64,000 nt of DNA, taken from the NCBI GenBank assembly GCA_027625915.1, contig JANTQA010000012.1, positions 9,198,501-9,262,500 on the forward strand, written 5' to 3'. The position numbers and the translations under genes were made by a program. The notes under the pieces were generated by a model, which ran no database searches, was not told the DNA's origin, and was given only the letters and a program-made list of their open reading frames with translations. Below, in pieces: positions 20,585-33,858 of this stretch (the first letter of the stretch is position 1; the number at the start of each line of letters is the position of its first letter). The DNA is from Anaeramoeba flamelloides (Eukaryota; Metamonada; Anaeramoebidae).

Positions 20585-20980
20585 CTTTCCATTAGGTTTT
20601 TTTAAATTTTTGGAATAAACTGAAAATTTATCAAAATTTTGTGTTGATTCCCAAAAGTAAAAAAAACCTAGGCACTCTAGGAACCTTTTGTTAGGTTTTT
20701 CCAGAATTCAAGAGAATTTAGTCAAATCTTTGAATTTTCTCTATTCTTTTGAATTCTAGAAAACCACCTTTAGCTTTTCTTAAATTTTCTGTTTATTTGT
20801 GAAGTGTTCTAAGTTTTTTTTAATTTTTGAAATAACCCGAAAATTTATTAAAATTTTCTGTTTAATACAAAAAGAAAAAAAAACCTAAGGAAAATCGATA
20901 GATTTTACTAGATAAAATAGAAAACCTGAAAAAAACCTAGGAACTCTGCCGCACTTGATGGTCACTACAATAATTATCAT
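20585..20980. mobile_element. Foldback element family Q, copy 1
   Basis: Recognised by 'gaaaatttattaaaattttc' at a palindrome centre, flanking 'ttaggttttttt'/'aaaaaaacctaa' arms, 'aaaatcgatagattttac' and the terminal phrase 'cctaggaactctgccgcact', matching the copies at 25490, 37736 and 38632. No coding capacity. Confidence 0.7.
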
Positions 20981-22656
20981 AATTAATTTTTATTCTCTAT
21001 TTAAGTTTTATTAGATGAACCCAGCATTTTAAAAACTAATAGTTATTATCTATTCAAAAAAATATTTTAGGGTTGTATTTAACTAAAATAAAATAACCCC
21101 CATTTATTTGGCACTTTTTATTTGAAAAAAAACACTTTTTTTCTTGTCTAGAGACTTATAAAAAAAAGATTTGTGCCATTAAAAACAATAAATATAACAG
21201 CTTCAAGAATTTGAATAATAGGAATATTGGTTTTATTTTATATAAAATTTATTATTCAAGATGAAATGATAATTGAAGTAATATTTTTGTCAACTTTGTA
21301 TTTTTCAATTTTATTTTTTCCAACTTGTTTATTATGAAAAAAATTTTTTAGACAAAAATTGTGAATTTGATCATTTTTCACTTTTTGATAACTTTAGCTA
21401 TAATAAAAAGTATTGGTGAATAAATTATCTTTGATCAAAAATTATTTTTCATGTCTACATTAATTTAGATTGATGCATTCAATTGTCATAAATATTTCTT
21501 TCAAATTTTAACCAACAACAAAATTCAAAAAAAAAAAATTCTTGATAATGAACATAATCTAAATAAATTTGAATAATATTTAAGGCTATTTTTGATTTTT
21601 TTTTAAAAAATAACGTTCTTTGACTATAGCTATTAAAAATTTTTTTAAGTGACTTGATTCTAATATATTAAAGTAAAATTATTTACCAATTTTTTTTTAA
21701 GTATTTTTTTTTGTTGTTACTTTTTTTTTAGAACGATTTTCAGATTAAACGTTTAATTCTGATAAACAGATGTGAATTTCATCTTCTCTTGATTTAATGT
21801 TTATTAAAAGTTTATCTAAAAAAATGAAAACTTCTCATTAATTTATTTTTTTTATTAATCTGATTTATCAGAAAATTAACAATTTTATTTGATGGTAATT
21901 ATTAATAAGCAATATATTATGTTTTTATTTACATTAAAGTTTAAAAAAAAAATCGATATAAAAATATTTAATGAAAACGCTATAAAAATTAATAATTATT
22001 TTTTTTTTCGTAAAAACAAAAAAAAAAAAATACAATAACGTAATGATATCTTTAGACTATTTTTTATTTTTATTATAATTCAAATCTGGATTAACGATAA
22101 TTAACAAAATAAAAATATTAATATATTAATATTATTTTTAATCTTTTCTCTTGAACTTGAAGAAATTTAGTTCAAATAGATGTAATAAGGGATATATAAT
22201 ATCTAATAAACTTCGAATTTGAGTTAAAATTCATAAAAGAAAGACCTAAACAAATTTGAAAATTATATAAAAAAATAAAATAGTAAAAAAAATTTCTGGG
22301 GATTACTTCTTTCATTAGGACATCTCGTGTAATATTTCTTAATTTCTTTAGAAAAATCAAAATTATTGAAAATAAGATTTTTTGTATTGTAAATGTATTA
22401 ATTTTAAAAGAAAAGATAAAATCTCAATTTTCTGTTTGTTAATTTGGAGTTTGAAACATTTTTTTTTTTAAATTTAAATTTAAATAAAGCACAAAACAAA
22501 GAAAAACAAAAAAATTGAAAAAAAAAAAATTTTACAAAATTAGCAAAAATGTTTTTGATCTAAAAATTGAAATTTTATTTTTCGAAGAATAATGAATTAA
22601 ATTCAAAAAATATGTTCTATTTCTTCAATAAAACTTACCCCTTTGACTGAAAAAGA

Positions 22657-22696
<40 letters not shown>
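22657..22696. repeat. (AT)n microsatellite
   Basis: About 20 uninterrupted TA units, 70 bp past the RCC1-BTB stop codon. Confidence 0.95.
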
Positions 22697-22698
<2 letters not shown>

Positions 22699-22765
22699 AC
22701 ATTTATTTATCCATGTATTTTCTTAAATATTTACAAATGCGAAGATTGATAAAGAGAATAATTAT

Positions 22766-25700
22766 TTAATATTGTTGCTGTTTTATCCGCTTTAATTTTT
22801 CACTTAAAGTAGAATATTCATTTAATTGATAGTAGTCAATTGAATCTTCTAATTCCTCAACAATTAAACTAGGGTCGTCATCATTAGTAAGTTCGATCTC
22901 GTCAGTATAAAAATATTTGATTAAAATTTCCAAGCTTTTGATTGATTTATTCGTATAATCTTGAACTTTATTTGTATTATCTTTTTCATTGACATAATCA
23001 AACATTCCTCGGAATAATCCACTTCGGATTAATAATATGAATTTGTGAACTGGTATTTCTTTAAAATCACCATCATCATCATTATTATCTTCGTTCTCTT
23101 TATATTCAACATCTTTTACTAAAAGAACAAAATCCTTTGAATCTTCATTTTTATATAATTCCAATAAATCCTTTTCTAAATTATTTTTTGGAGGGAAAGA
23201 TAAATCCAAAGAAGTGATAATTTTCTCTAATTGTTTGTTATTTGAAATTTCATCAAAATAGACCCATTTCAAAAAACAATTAATTTCTTCTGTTGTATAA
23301 CTGTTTTTTACAAATATATTTTGTATATCATTTATTTTTTGTTTGGCTCTAAATTCGACTATTGCTTTGTGGCATTTGATATTACTTTCTTTGTTACCAA
23401 GACTAAAATCAGTAAATTTTTTTGATTCAAAGAAATTTCGAAAATCTTGATAAATAGTATTTTGCTCAGTATTGTAAATGAAAAATGAATTTAGTCCACT
23501 TGAAATTTGTATTGCTTTTGGTGAAATGGAATTTAAATTTGATTCTGGGAGGGTAAACAATTTCGGAGTGTGATTAGTTGAGATCCCACTACGGGAACCC
23601 CAAGCAAAAAATTCATTTTCGTCTGTTAAAACTATTTGTTGATATTCGCCCATGGCAATTTTGATAACATTTTTTTCCTTGAATTCAGGTAATTCGGTAA
23701 ACAAGGTCTTCTGCTCATCATGGCCATTGTACGATTTGTGGCCGCATGTATATACTCTACCATCTTTTGTTAAAAGTATCGAATGATAATGACCTGTCCA
23801 GATATCGAGAATATCATTAGCCTCGAATCTTTTCAATATTACTCTTTTGGGTAACCATGAACCCTTCGAGTCACCTTGTCCCAATTGCCCATTTGAATTC
23901 TTCCCGCTAGAATATAATTCATTTCCTTTGGTAATATAAAAATAAGCCCATCCATGTGAATTACTAAATATCTTTATAGTATTATCATTAAGAAAGACAG
24001 GCATTTGTTGGTTTGTATCTATTCCTGATATACCAATTAATCCTAATTTTTATGATTTATTATTATTTATTTTGGTTATTTATTATTTATTTAGAGTTTA
24101 TTATCAAAAAAATTTGTGTATTGAAAAAATAAATAAGAAATAAGAAAATTCTGGCATATATTCGGAAATGGCCAATAGATCAATAGACTAAAAAAAGAAA
24201 AGAACAAAATTTCTTATTGAATTAAAGAAACCAGTTCGTGTTGATTTATCAGTTTTTTCATCATTGTTAAACATATTATTTTAATAAATTGTTTTTACAA
24301 ATTATTTAAACTAACTGTAAAAGGGTAAGTCAATTTTATTTTCAAAAGTTTTCATTTTGATTCATAATTAATAAAAAATAAAATGTATTTTTTTTTTTAT
24401 TATTGAAGAAGCGTAAATTACACTCTAGTTACCCTTAGACTTAAATTTCCGAAAGGGAATTTAAGCGTGGAATCACAGATTTTGCTATTATTAATTAATG
24501 AAAATAATTTCAAACTATCATAGTTTAAAATTATTTCATTAAGATTTATTTTTTTTTTAAATTTATTTTGAAAAATTAATTTATCTTTTTCATAGGAAGG
24601 TCATACCCAGAAAAAATAATCAATAATTTCAATAATTTCCTCCTGTTTATACTTTAAACATAAAGGATAAAATTTACTTGAATTTTTATTGAATACATAG
24701 TAATATCTATTTAAGTAGTTATTAAACGACCTGAATTTTAGGATTGTTGAAGTTGATGGATAACTTAAATATTTTTGAGTTTAAAATAAATATGTTTGAT
24801 AAAATGAAATGTACTTGATTAATTGCCTTACCTGTATTTAAAATAATTTTTGTGAAAAAATTGACAAATCACATAAACAAGATCAGGAAAAAGTGTAAAA
24901 TCTCTGAATTTTGCAATATGGAAATGTATTTTTTGATTTATTCGATAATTACAGTCTTTCCAAATATACAGTGATTTTTTTTTTTTATGAAACAAATTCG
25001 ATTTTTGATATGCAATTTTAAAACCTTTAATAAAGCACAAGTAAAATTATATTTATTTTAAAAAAATCATAAATGATTTAGTATCGCTAGTATGAGAAAA
25101 TAAAATTTAAAAATTTTGAAGTTAGACAAAAATATTACTTTAATTATCATTTCATCCTTGGTAATAAATTTTATTCACAACATAATCAACATTTCAGAAC
25201 TTTGATTTCTTATAGTTGTTTTATTTATTGTTGTTTGTCGTAAAAACTTTTTTAAAAGTGTTTAGCCAAGAAAGAAAATGTATTTTGGGGTAAAACTTTT
25301 TAAATGGGTGTGATTATGAATTTTAGTTTAATTCAACTTTGAGATATTTTTTTGAATAGAGATTAACTAATAGTTTTGAAAATGCTGAACTCATCTAAAG
25401 AAAACTAAAATAAGGAAAAAAAAAAATACTAATGATAAATATTATGAGTAAGGGATTTTTGAGGATTTAAAATAATATAGTATAATAAAAAATTTTTCTC
25501 TATTCTTTTGAATTCTGAAAAACCTCCATTATCTTTTCTCGAGTTTTTTTTATTTGAAAAATCGATTTAATTTCAAAATAAAGCAGAAGACCTCTTGAAA
25601 GGCGCCATTAGATTCTTTTTTTTTTTTTTTTTTTTTTAATGTTTGTTTGGATACGAAAAAAAATAGTTTTTTTAAACAAAAACAGGAATTAAAAAAAATG

Positions 25701-28700
25701 TTGTTAGGTTTTCTTGGGTTTCTTCTGTTTATTTGTAAAATCAATCGATTTTTGTTAGGTTTTTTTTACTTTTTGAAATAAACCGAAAATTTATTAAAAT
25801 TTTCGGTTTATTTCAAAAAGTAAAAAAAAAAAAACTAATGAAAATCGATTGATTTTACAAATAAACAGAAGAAAATCAATTAAACCTAACGAAAATCGAT
25901 GGTTTGAACAAATAAAATAGAAAACCTCAAGAAAACCTAGGCACTCTACGGCACTATATGTCACTCCGTATAGATCCATAATTTGAATTTAAGATATTGT
26001 TAAACCAAGTGAGAGAGTGAAGTTGGTCTATCCTCCCAAGAATCAGATCTGGTTTTCATAAATTGAGATGGATTTTGTTCCTATTCCTATTCATTTTATA
26101 AAATAGTCAAAAAATTCTCAATCATTTAGACCATTTCTTTAAAGAATTAGTTGTTCTCTGAAGCATAAGACAGATTTTTAATTGAAATTATACATTGATA
26201 GTTTTTTAAACTGCCTGAGAAAATTATAAACAATCGAAAATAATGCGGTTAAGGGAAATTTAACGCCTGGGCTTCATATTGTAAGCTGGGCATGTTAATA
26301 CTTGTACATTATCGGTTATCAAAAAATTCAAGAATTTTAGAAAAAAATCTACATTTCGAGACAAATTTAAAGGCTGAATCATCAATATTCAGACTTCAAA
26401 GTCACAAAATATCTTTCTTAAATTTGTGACAAAACGTATATAAGTTTCTCAAATAATTAATTTAATTAAATAATTACGGAATAGATTCTTTTGTACAAAT
26501 TATAAATCAAATATTGGAAATATATTGAAAATACAAGTAAGTTTTATATAAAGTGGAAAAAAATATAAATCAGTCTTTGAGTTTTTATTGTGAGGATTAT
26601 CTCTTAAATTTTTGAAATTAAAAAAAATCAAAAAATAGTTACTTTTGAAAATTCTAAATCTTAATTATCAAATATTGAAATATTATTATTTTGAGTTTCT
26701 ATTTTGAGATTTTGAAAATTAAAAAAATTTCCGAAAATGAGATTTTTAATTACGATCCTAAGGAAAAAATGTAATAATTTATTGTTCAATAATATTTATA
26801 ATAAATTGTTTTAGAGTAATTTTAAACTTTATAGCATTAATATCATTTACCTCCAATTGCAACAAATGCTAATTAGAGTTGGATCTAGGGTGGTACTAAT
26901 TCCTTAACAAAAACAAATCAAATTAAAATTATCTTCGATATTAAAATGTTTTTTTTAAAAATTTGATAGTTAAAAAAACTTTTAAACTTGTCACTCTATT
27001 AATAATTTTCAATAGGAATTGAATTTTTAGATATTTTTTATAAAAAAAATCTTTGAATTGATTATTATAACCATATTATATAAAAAGATGCTAATATCAG
27101 AGTCTCTCAAAAGATGCTAAAAAATAGAATTCCAAGATTCTAATTTATTATTGAAAAGATCTCTAGAGAGAATCTTGAGATTATATTTTTTAAAAAGTGA
27201 TTTCAAATGAGTCTCTAAATAGCACACCAATTTTTGAGGGGACATGCTGTTTGTAATACTGAAATTTGTCAAGAATTTATTTAAAAAAAAAATAATCATC
27301 ACAGAGAAACAAAACTTCGTTTAAAACATAAAGAAATCATTTAAAAGTCTGTATTGTCAATATATTTTCATTAAAAAGAATCAAATTTATATAAAATACA
27401 TCATACCCAAAAAAGATCGTTCATGATTGAATGTGTCGGTATTAAATTTGGGGTAAAATAGAAAAATCCCATCCATTCAAATTTTGAATTGTTTTATTTT
27501 GATCTGTAAAAAAATTCTGGATTACAAAAAGTTAATTAAACCAATAATTTTAAATGATTAAGGAGTTATTGTATTTTTTTTAAACGAGCTATTTTAAAGC
27601 TTAGTTTGATGTAATAATAAAAAATAAAAGCCTAATTAAGAGATTTAGTAAAGTATAAAAGTATTTTTTTCGAAAAATATACCAATTTTTAAAAGTGAAA
27701 AATATATTTATCTGGAAAGGCTAAAATATCTATGAACAAAGTATGTGGATTTAAGTTTATCTATTTTATTGAGACTCCGATTCTAAACTATTATTTTATA
27801 TATATATATATTTCATATTTGTCCGTTTCACTTTTCAAAAAAACAAAACTGGCAAGAGTGATAAGATATTTTGTATTAAAATTCATTTTTGTTCACTAAA
27901 GCATTATTTTTTGAAAACCTGTATATTTAACAAAATTGTAATTAAAAAATTTCATTTTTGTATTATTTTAGAATAAAATCTTTTCTTTAATATTTAGAAG
28001 GGTTTTCTTTTGTTTTCATTTTTTTATCGATTAGTTAGTATTTTTTTTTCTTTTACGTTCTCTTCTTATTATGTTTATAATCACACGATTGGTTATTAAT
28101 AATATAGGTAATATTTGACATTTATTTAGGAAAGTGGTCAAAGCGTAACATTTTAATTCAGGGGTTTTACCTTAAAATACTAATCTCTATTAATTTTTTT
28201 TACCTAAATTTAATAGAGATTGAGAAAATTTTTTGCCATTTACTTAGATTTGAAAAACTCTGTTTATTTTCATATTTAACTTGTTTCGAGTTAATGAACC
28301 CTTATTTAGAAATTTGCCAAAAAAAAAAAAAAATTAGAGACTAGTACCTTGAAATACTTGCTAATAACATCTAAAAATAAAAAGAAAAAAAAAATTTGGT
28401 GATCCATGTATTGGTACAAGTAGTTATAGTAATAGAATAATTCATGGCTTTGTGGTATATTTTAATAAACTATTTCCAAAAAAGTGGGTATAATTTATTT
28501 TAAAAGATAATTATTTAAACCCAATCTTCAAAAAAGTAAAGTCAGCTCCACTTTTAATACACAAACTTTCAACGAAATTTAGGGTACAAAAAAAATCTCA
28601 AATTAAGGCATACAATTTAAATTCTAGTAAAAATAATTAGTAAAAAAAAATTTCCAAAAAATGTGCTTTAATTTGAGATTTTTTTGTACCTTAAATTTCG

Positions 28701-30547
28701 TTGAAAGTTTGTGTATTAAAAGTGGAACTGACTGTATTTAAATCTTCAAAATCCTTAACTACAATTTATTGGTTCTTGATAATAATTCAATTTGTTTCTT
28801 AGTGTTGTATTACATAAATAAAAGAAATTAAATTTTCTGTTCTCGATTTTATCTGATATTTTTTAGGCGTGAAAATTGGTGTTTATTATTTTTTTTGGAA
28901 ATATGAAAAATCTTTTTCATAACTTTTTTAATCTCAACAAATTTTCAAATCGAATTGAAAATATTTAACTTGAATTTGATTGTTCAAAAAATTATTTGCA
29001 CCATTTCCATATTTCCAGTTTTTTATTGAAATTGGTCATACGTTGTTTTATCCAAAAAAAAAGTGCTATTTTTTTTTTTTTTTTCTTTTTAGGAAATATT
29101 CCATTGAACATATTTTTAAATAAATTTCCTAAGCCATTTATTCAATTGGTATTAAGATTAAACTTAATTTGGTATTGCGAATTAATGAAAAGCTAGACTA
29201 AAAAAGATGATTTTTTATGAAATGTAAAAAAAAGCCCCATTTTTTTGGAAATACTGTATAATTTTTTTTAAATTTTATCTCTCGATTTTTTTGATCAGAA
29301 ATTCTCAATAGGACTTTTAAATTTTTTTTGATTTTCCAAAATAAAAAAAACATGACGTTGTTTTTTGTATGTTTCAAGATTTTATTCTTATTTTTGTTTT
29401 TATTTTTATTTTTATTTTTGTTTTTATCTTGGGAGTGATATTGAAATACTTTTAAAATGATTTTTAATTTAAATCAATGGAATTTTCATTCCATTTCCAT
29501 TTGAGTTAGATATCAAAAAGAATTCAAATTGTAGCCTAATATTAAATAACAATTTCTTTCGGAAATCATTTTTTATTCTTTATTTTGGCAGATACTTTTG
29601 ATCTTATTTTCTGAGAAATTCCTTGAATAGAATTCCACAAGTATACGATTTTTGTTCCAATGCGATTGGTTATTGATTTAAATTTGAGTATCTTGAGATT
29701 CTGTTGCTAAGTAATTCAGTTTGTTTCCCCTTTTTTTTGTAAATTACTTTTAAAAAGAGAAGATGTTAATTTTAAAAATTGTTTTTTCATTTTTTTTTAT
29801 TGGCTTTTTATAGCCAAACAAAACATTAAACGAGAAGACTCTATTGAAATTGTATTGTTGTTTGAGTGTTTATTTTAAAATCAATGGATCAAGTAAGTTC
29901 CTTAAAAAGAAATTCTCAAAGTTGATGGAGAAAAAAAGAAAGCCTCAAAGTCGACGACAAAAAAAAGAAAAAGAAAAAAAAAAAGGAAAAAGAAAAAGAA
30001 AAAAAAAACAAAAAGAAGAAAAAAAAATGAGAAAAAATTTAAAATTTGAATTACCAGAATTATAATAACCACTTGCATAAAGACAACCATTTTCACAAAG
30101 ATAATAATTTGTACAAAAGCACATCGTCACTTCCTTTAGTACCAAATTCTTTTCTTCAAAAAAAGTCACTTTCCTGAGTTTTTCAAAAGTGCTCTTTTGT
30201 GGATCAGCAAAAGGGATTTTTTTATGTGATTTCATTGAGGATCCTTTTGCTATGGAATATAAGTTTTTTGATTTGGTTAAAATAAAATAGGTGTTGCAGC
30301 TTGAGACGATATCTATAATTTCTTCATTTTCAAGTTCGTAATTAATTGTGTAAGCATTTTTCAAGATAAGTTGCAGTTTGTTCAGTCCGTACCAGACCAA
30401 GAAATGGTAAAAACACCCCATAACGATTTTTTTAGGTTTTTGGATGTTTACTTTTGTGAATTTTGGTAAATTATTCTGAACAGTATTAGTTTTAGTTAAA
30501 ACAAAAGAGTTAGTCAAACTTCCACCAAAATATACAAAAGGTTCCAT
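22766..30547 (-). CDS. RCC1-repeat protein with two BTB domains, two exons
   Basis: Exon 1 is 30547-30055 (164 codons plus one base); exon 2 is 24042-22766. Donor G|GTAATT and acceptor TTAG|GA rebuild a Gly codon, giving '..YASGYYNSG' + 'LIGISGIDTNQQ' + 'MPVFLND..', about 589 residues. The RCC1-like part covers roughly residues 1-350, clearest at 'GNELYSSGKNSNGQLGQGD', 'DGRVYTCGHKSYNGHDE' and 'ENEFFAWGSRSG'. A weak BTB follows (about 362-432, 'FTDFSLGNKESNIKCHKAIV') and a clearer one (about 467-567, 'DFVLLVK', 'IPVHKFILLIRSGLFRGMF', 'ILIKYFYTDEI') with an acidic insert. RCC1-BTB proteins are thought to link beta-propellers to cullin-3 ubiquitin ligases; a substrate-receptor role is inferred. 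The ATG at 24004 is internal, and the exon 1 reading past 30055 turns into intron. Confidence 0.87.
24403..24490 (-). repeat. Dispersed repeat R, copy 2
   Basis: Inverted match to 10020-10100: 'gcgtaaattacactctag' and 'acttaaatttccgaaaggga'. Located about 360 bp from the intron acceptor. Confidence 0.6.
25490..25970. mobile_element. Foldback element family Q, copy 2
   Basis: It has the best-preserved palindrome centre: 'actttttgaaataaaccgaa' and its complement flank 'ttattaaa'. The right end has 'aaaacctaggcactctacgg'. It also contains a T18-type run near 25617-25637. Confidence 0.75.
28539..28734. mobile_element. Hairpin MITE family P, copy 3
   Basis: 196-bp palindrome flanked by TA (28537-28538, 28735-28736). 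The ends are 'aagtcagctccactttta' and 'aagtggaactgactg'. It lies inside the RCC1-BTB intron. Confidence 0.85.
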
Positions 30548-33195
30548 TCAATTGAGAGCCACCAACGATATTAGAAAAAAAGTTAGAAAAGAAAATTAGT
30601 TTGAAACTAAAAAAAATGGGTATGATTTTTTGAAATTTTTTCATTTAAATTTATTAAAGCACCTGTTTAGGGACACAAACAAAAACTCAGGAGTTTTGCA
30701 TGTTTTTTATTTTCACTTTTTTGGAAACCTCTTTTCCAATTTTTTTCTTTTCCAAGAAAATTACGATAAAACATTAAAAAAAAATTTTGAAAAAAATTTC
30801 ATTGAAATATCTCAATGAAAAAACAAAAGTTACTTGGAATGGAATAATAAACACTTGAAATTCCAAGTAAATTAGATCTTGAGACATACATTAAAAAATA
30901 TTATTTTTCAACACTTTTGTTCTTTTATTTTTTTCAATTTATTTTTTATCTGTAATTATTTTGGAATTTTTTTTTTAATGATAGGCCTATATTTGCTAAA
31001 TCAATTTATGTAATTCTATTCAGTTTCCAAAAAAATTTTTTCTTTTATTTTTCATTTCCTAGCTAAAATTTCTTTCTTTTCTTTTCTTTTTGAAAAAAAT
31101 ACATCTTGCCTTTTATTTTATTTGAAAAATTCTTTCATTAGTAAATCTTGCAATGTTTAATTTACCCATTTTTAATCACCCTATTTAATTCTCTGAATTT
31201 TTGACCCATTTGCTTCATAACATAGATTAATGTTTTTTATGCTTGAAAAAAGAATGATTTTCAGAAAATCCGAATTTTTTCCTTTTATACTCAAAATACT
31301 CATTTAAGGGCCACGTTTACAATTTACCAAATAGCCTCAACTCAATTTATTCTAATTGATTTAAAACATAAAGGATTGATCTTTAAAATATTCTCTAATT
31401 TGGATCAAAAAATTACTTTCTCTCATTTTTTAAATGAAAAATGAAAAAGAAATTTCGAGATATTTGAACTTGAACACCTTTTTAAGAAATATGAAAATGA
31501 AATTAAAAAATAATCACGATTTTGTCAATAGAAAAAAACTTCTCAATAAATATCATGAACTTTAAAAGATCACATTGTCAATGATTTTGATCATTAAGTT
31601 AAGTTGAATTGTTACATTGTCTCCACAAACAATTAAGCCGTTTCAATTCAACAGTAAAATATTATTAGATCTAGAAATGTGTTATCTATATTAAAATTGT
31701 TTTATTATAAAATATCTAATTCCATTTCAATCATAAGATAAAATTTTTAACTTTTAGTACTACATTTGAGTTATTTTTTTGTAAAAACCAATATAAATTT
31801 TAAATTTTCTCAAGAAAAGAAATCACAGAAAAGAATGGAAACTTCAAACTATTTCTCGATAACTGTCTTTGAAAAAATTGAACCTGAGATTTGAACAATT
31901 TTAGAAATTGAAAATTCACGCTAACATATCTTTTTTTATGGATTTGTTTGTCAGTTTCTATCAGGAAAAAATGGATAACTTCTTTTTAATCTTCTATTAT
32001 ATTTTTTTACTTTTTATAATGAGCTTTTGGAACCATTTTAGAGTTATTCTACAAAACTAATTTTCGGAATAGAAAATCAATTTATAGTCCGTGAAAATTT
32101 TCTCAATAGGATTGGGACTGTTATATTAATTATTACAAAGTGAGTGTGATTTTGTATTTTTTTTTTTGGTTCTTTTTTTTCTTGAATTAAATCCCCATAC
32201 CAATGATTAAGAGGAGAATGTCCCGTAGAATTTTTTTTTGAACAACATAATCGCTGCCAAACATACTTCACATTTACTTTTCGTTTCTTTTAATATTTTT
32301 TTTTTGTTTAGATCGTTTCTATAAAAAACCGAATTTGTTGTATCAAGATAAATGATATTGAGTTTTGTAGAAAAGGTTTTGAAGAATTTTTCAGGTAAGA
32401 ATATTATGAGTATTAAATTTGTTAAAATTAATTCCTTTTTTTTATTTTTGAAAAAAGAATATAACGTCAGCAGAGAAAAAATTCCATTTCTTTTTTAGGA
32501 AATGGGAATTTTAACGAGTTTAATAAAATATCAAACTAATTACATTTACATTTTTCAGAAATATTCTGGTTTTAAAATAACAAATGAATAATCGTCCAAA
32601 ATGTTCACTTGTCTTGTTGTTGACCTTCTATGCCATTTAATAAAACTTTCACATCTTAAACCCGAAACCAAAAATAAAAACATATAAAAGCCTTAACAAT
32701 GTTAAAGTATTTGAAAAAATTAAATTGAAGAGAAATTTTTTCATAAAGACGATTTTTTCCAATATTCTTTTTTTTTTTTAATATCATAGAAATCATCAGA
32801 AAAATGTTTTAAAAATTTCTTCATTTTCCTTCTTTGATCTCTCAGAATAGAAATTTTCAAATTTTCTCTATTTTGAAGTGAAAAAAAAATACAACAAAAT
32901 ATATACCAAAAAGTAATTATTTACGATTAAGATTAGTGCCTTAATAAACCATTTTGAAAAAATAGAACACAAGATTTATGTGAAGAAAATTAAAACAGCA
33001 AACTATTTTTTCAACCTTAATAGAAATTTTCTATTAATAAAAGAACAAATAATAATGAAATAAAGACTAAACCATCCTAAAATCCGAAAAATTATATATT
33101 TTTCATGATATAACTGATATTTATTGTTTAATTTTGAAACAAGTTCGTCTTGTTTTTCTTTTTTTCTTTTTCTTCTCTTTGATTAAGAATTACAT

Positions 33196-33286
33196 TACCC
33201 TGGAACTGAAAAAAAGGATTATCTATCACCCAAAATAACATGTTCCCCACTCAACACAAGATAATCCCTTTTCCATTTTCAGGGTT
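33196..33286. repeat. Short palindrome beside foldback X
   Basis: 'accctggaactgaaaaaaag' and 'gattatct' at the left are inverted at the right ('agataatccc', 'ttccattttcaggg'). It shares its end motif with the larger foldback immediately downstream. Confidence 0.6.
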
Positions 33287-33298
33287 TGTAAACCTTCA

Positions 33299-33858
33299 GG
33301 TTTACAATCCCTGAAATTGGAAAGAAGATTATCTTATGTACTTTGTTACCACTTGTTAATTGTGTTCTTAGCTGATCGATCTGGATTTGGTATGGAGTTT
33401 TATTAGTGGTTCAAAATGGCAATTTTTGACAATTTATTTATTTTTTTCCGAAATCCGAAATGAAGAGTGTAAGATTAATTGATTGATAGGTGCTTAAGAA
33501 TAACCTTTAGATTTTTGTGTTGTATAAGAAAATTTTTAAATCCTATTTGTCAATTAACTAAAAGAAAAAAATTGTTTCCTAAAAAGATCCAAATAAAACC
33601 AAACCTAATTAAAAATTTCAAACAACAACCTAAAAACCAAATTATATTTTTATAACTTAAGTTCCAATCTATTAATCTTATACTCTTCATTTCTGATTTC
33701 GTAAAAAAAAAAAATAAATTGTCAAAAATTGCCATTTTGAACCACTAATAAAACTCCATACCAAATCCAGATCGAGCAGCTAAGAACCAAATTAACAAAC
33801 CAACACACCTTACATAAGACAATCTTTTTTTAAATTTCAGGGATTGTAAACCTTAAGT
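33299..33858. mobile_element. Foldback element X (~560 bp)
   Basis: Left arm 33299-33500 and right arm 33650-33858 are inverted copies: 'ggtttacaatccctgaaatt', 'gatctggatttggtatggag', 'gtggttcaaaatggcaattt' and their complements. The loop is about 150 bp and no ORF is present. The palindromic end motif (about 20 bp, 'gtttacaatccctgaaatt') occurs three times within 33270-33858 and in weaker form at 33196. Confidence 0.8.

Larger units (their letters stand above)
19702..22765. other. 3-kb intergenic region with repeats
   Basis: AT-rich spacer between the ankyrin gene and the 3' end of the RCC1-BTB gene. It holds foldback family Q copy 1 (20585-20980) and an (AT)n run (22657-22696). The remaining short ORFs have no coding features. 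Confidence 0.5.
24043..30054 (-). other. Giant intron of the RCC1-BTB gene (6,012 bp)
   Basis: GTAATT..TTAG, phase 1. It contains repeat R (24403-24490), foldback Q copy 2 (25490-25970) and hairpin MITE P copy 3 (28539-28734). The rest is AT-rich without recognisable coding sequence. Confidence 0.8.

Noticed and set aside
32077-32271. 64-residue minus-strand ORF with 'HSPLNHWYGDLIQ'
   Set aside because: Starts at GTG right after an in-frame stop, no family recognised, no splice partner; insufficient to call a gene.
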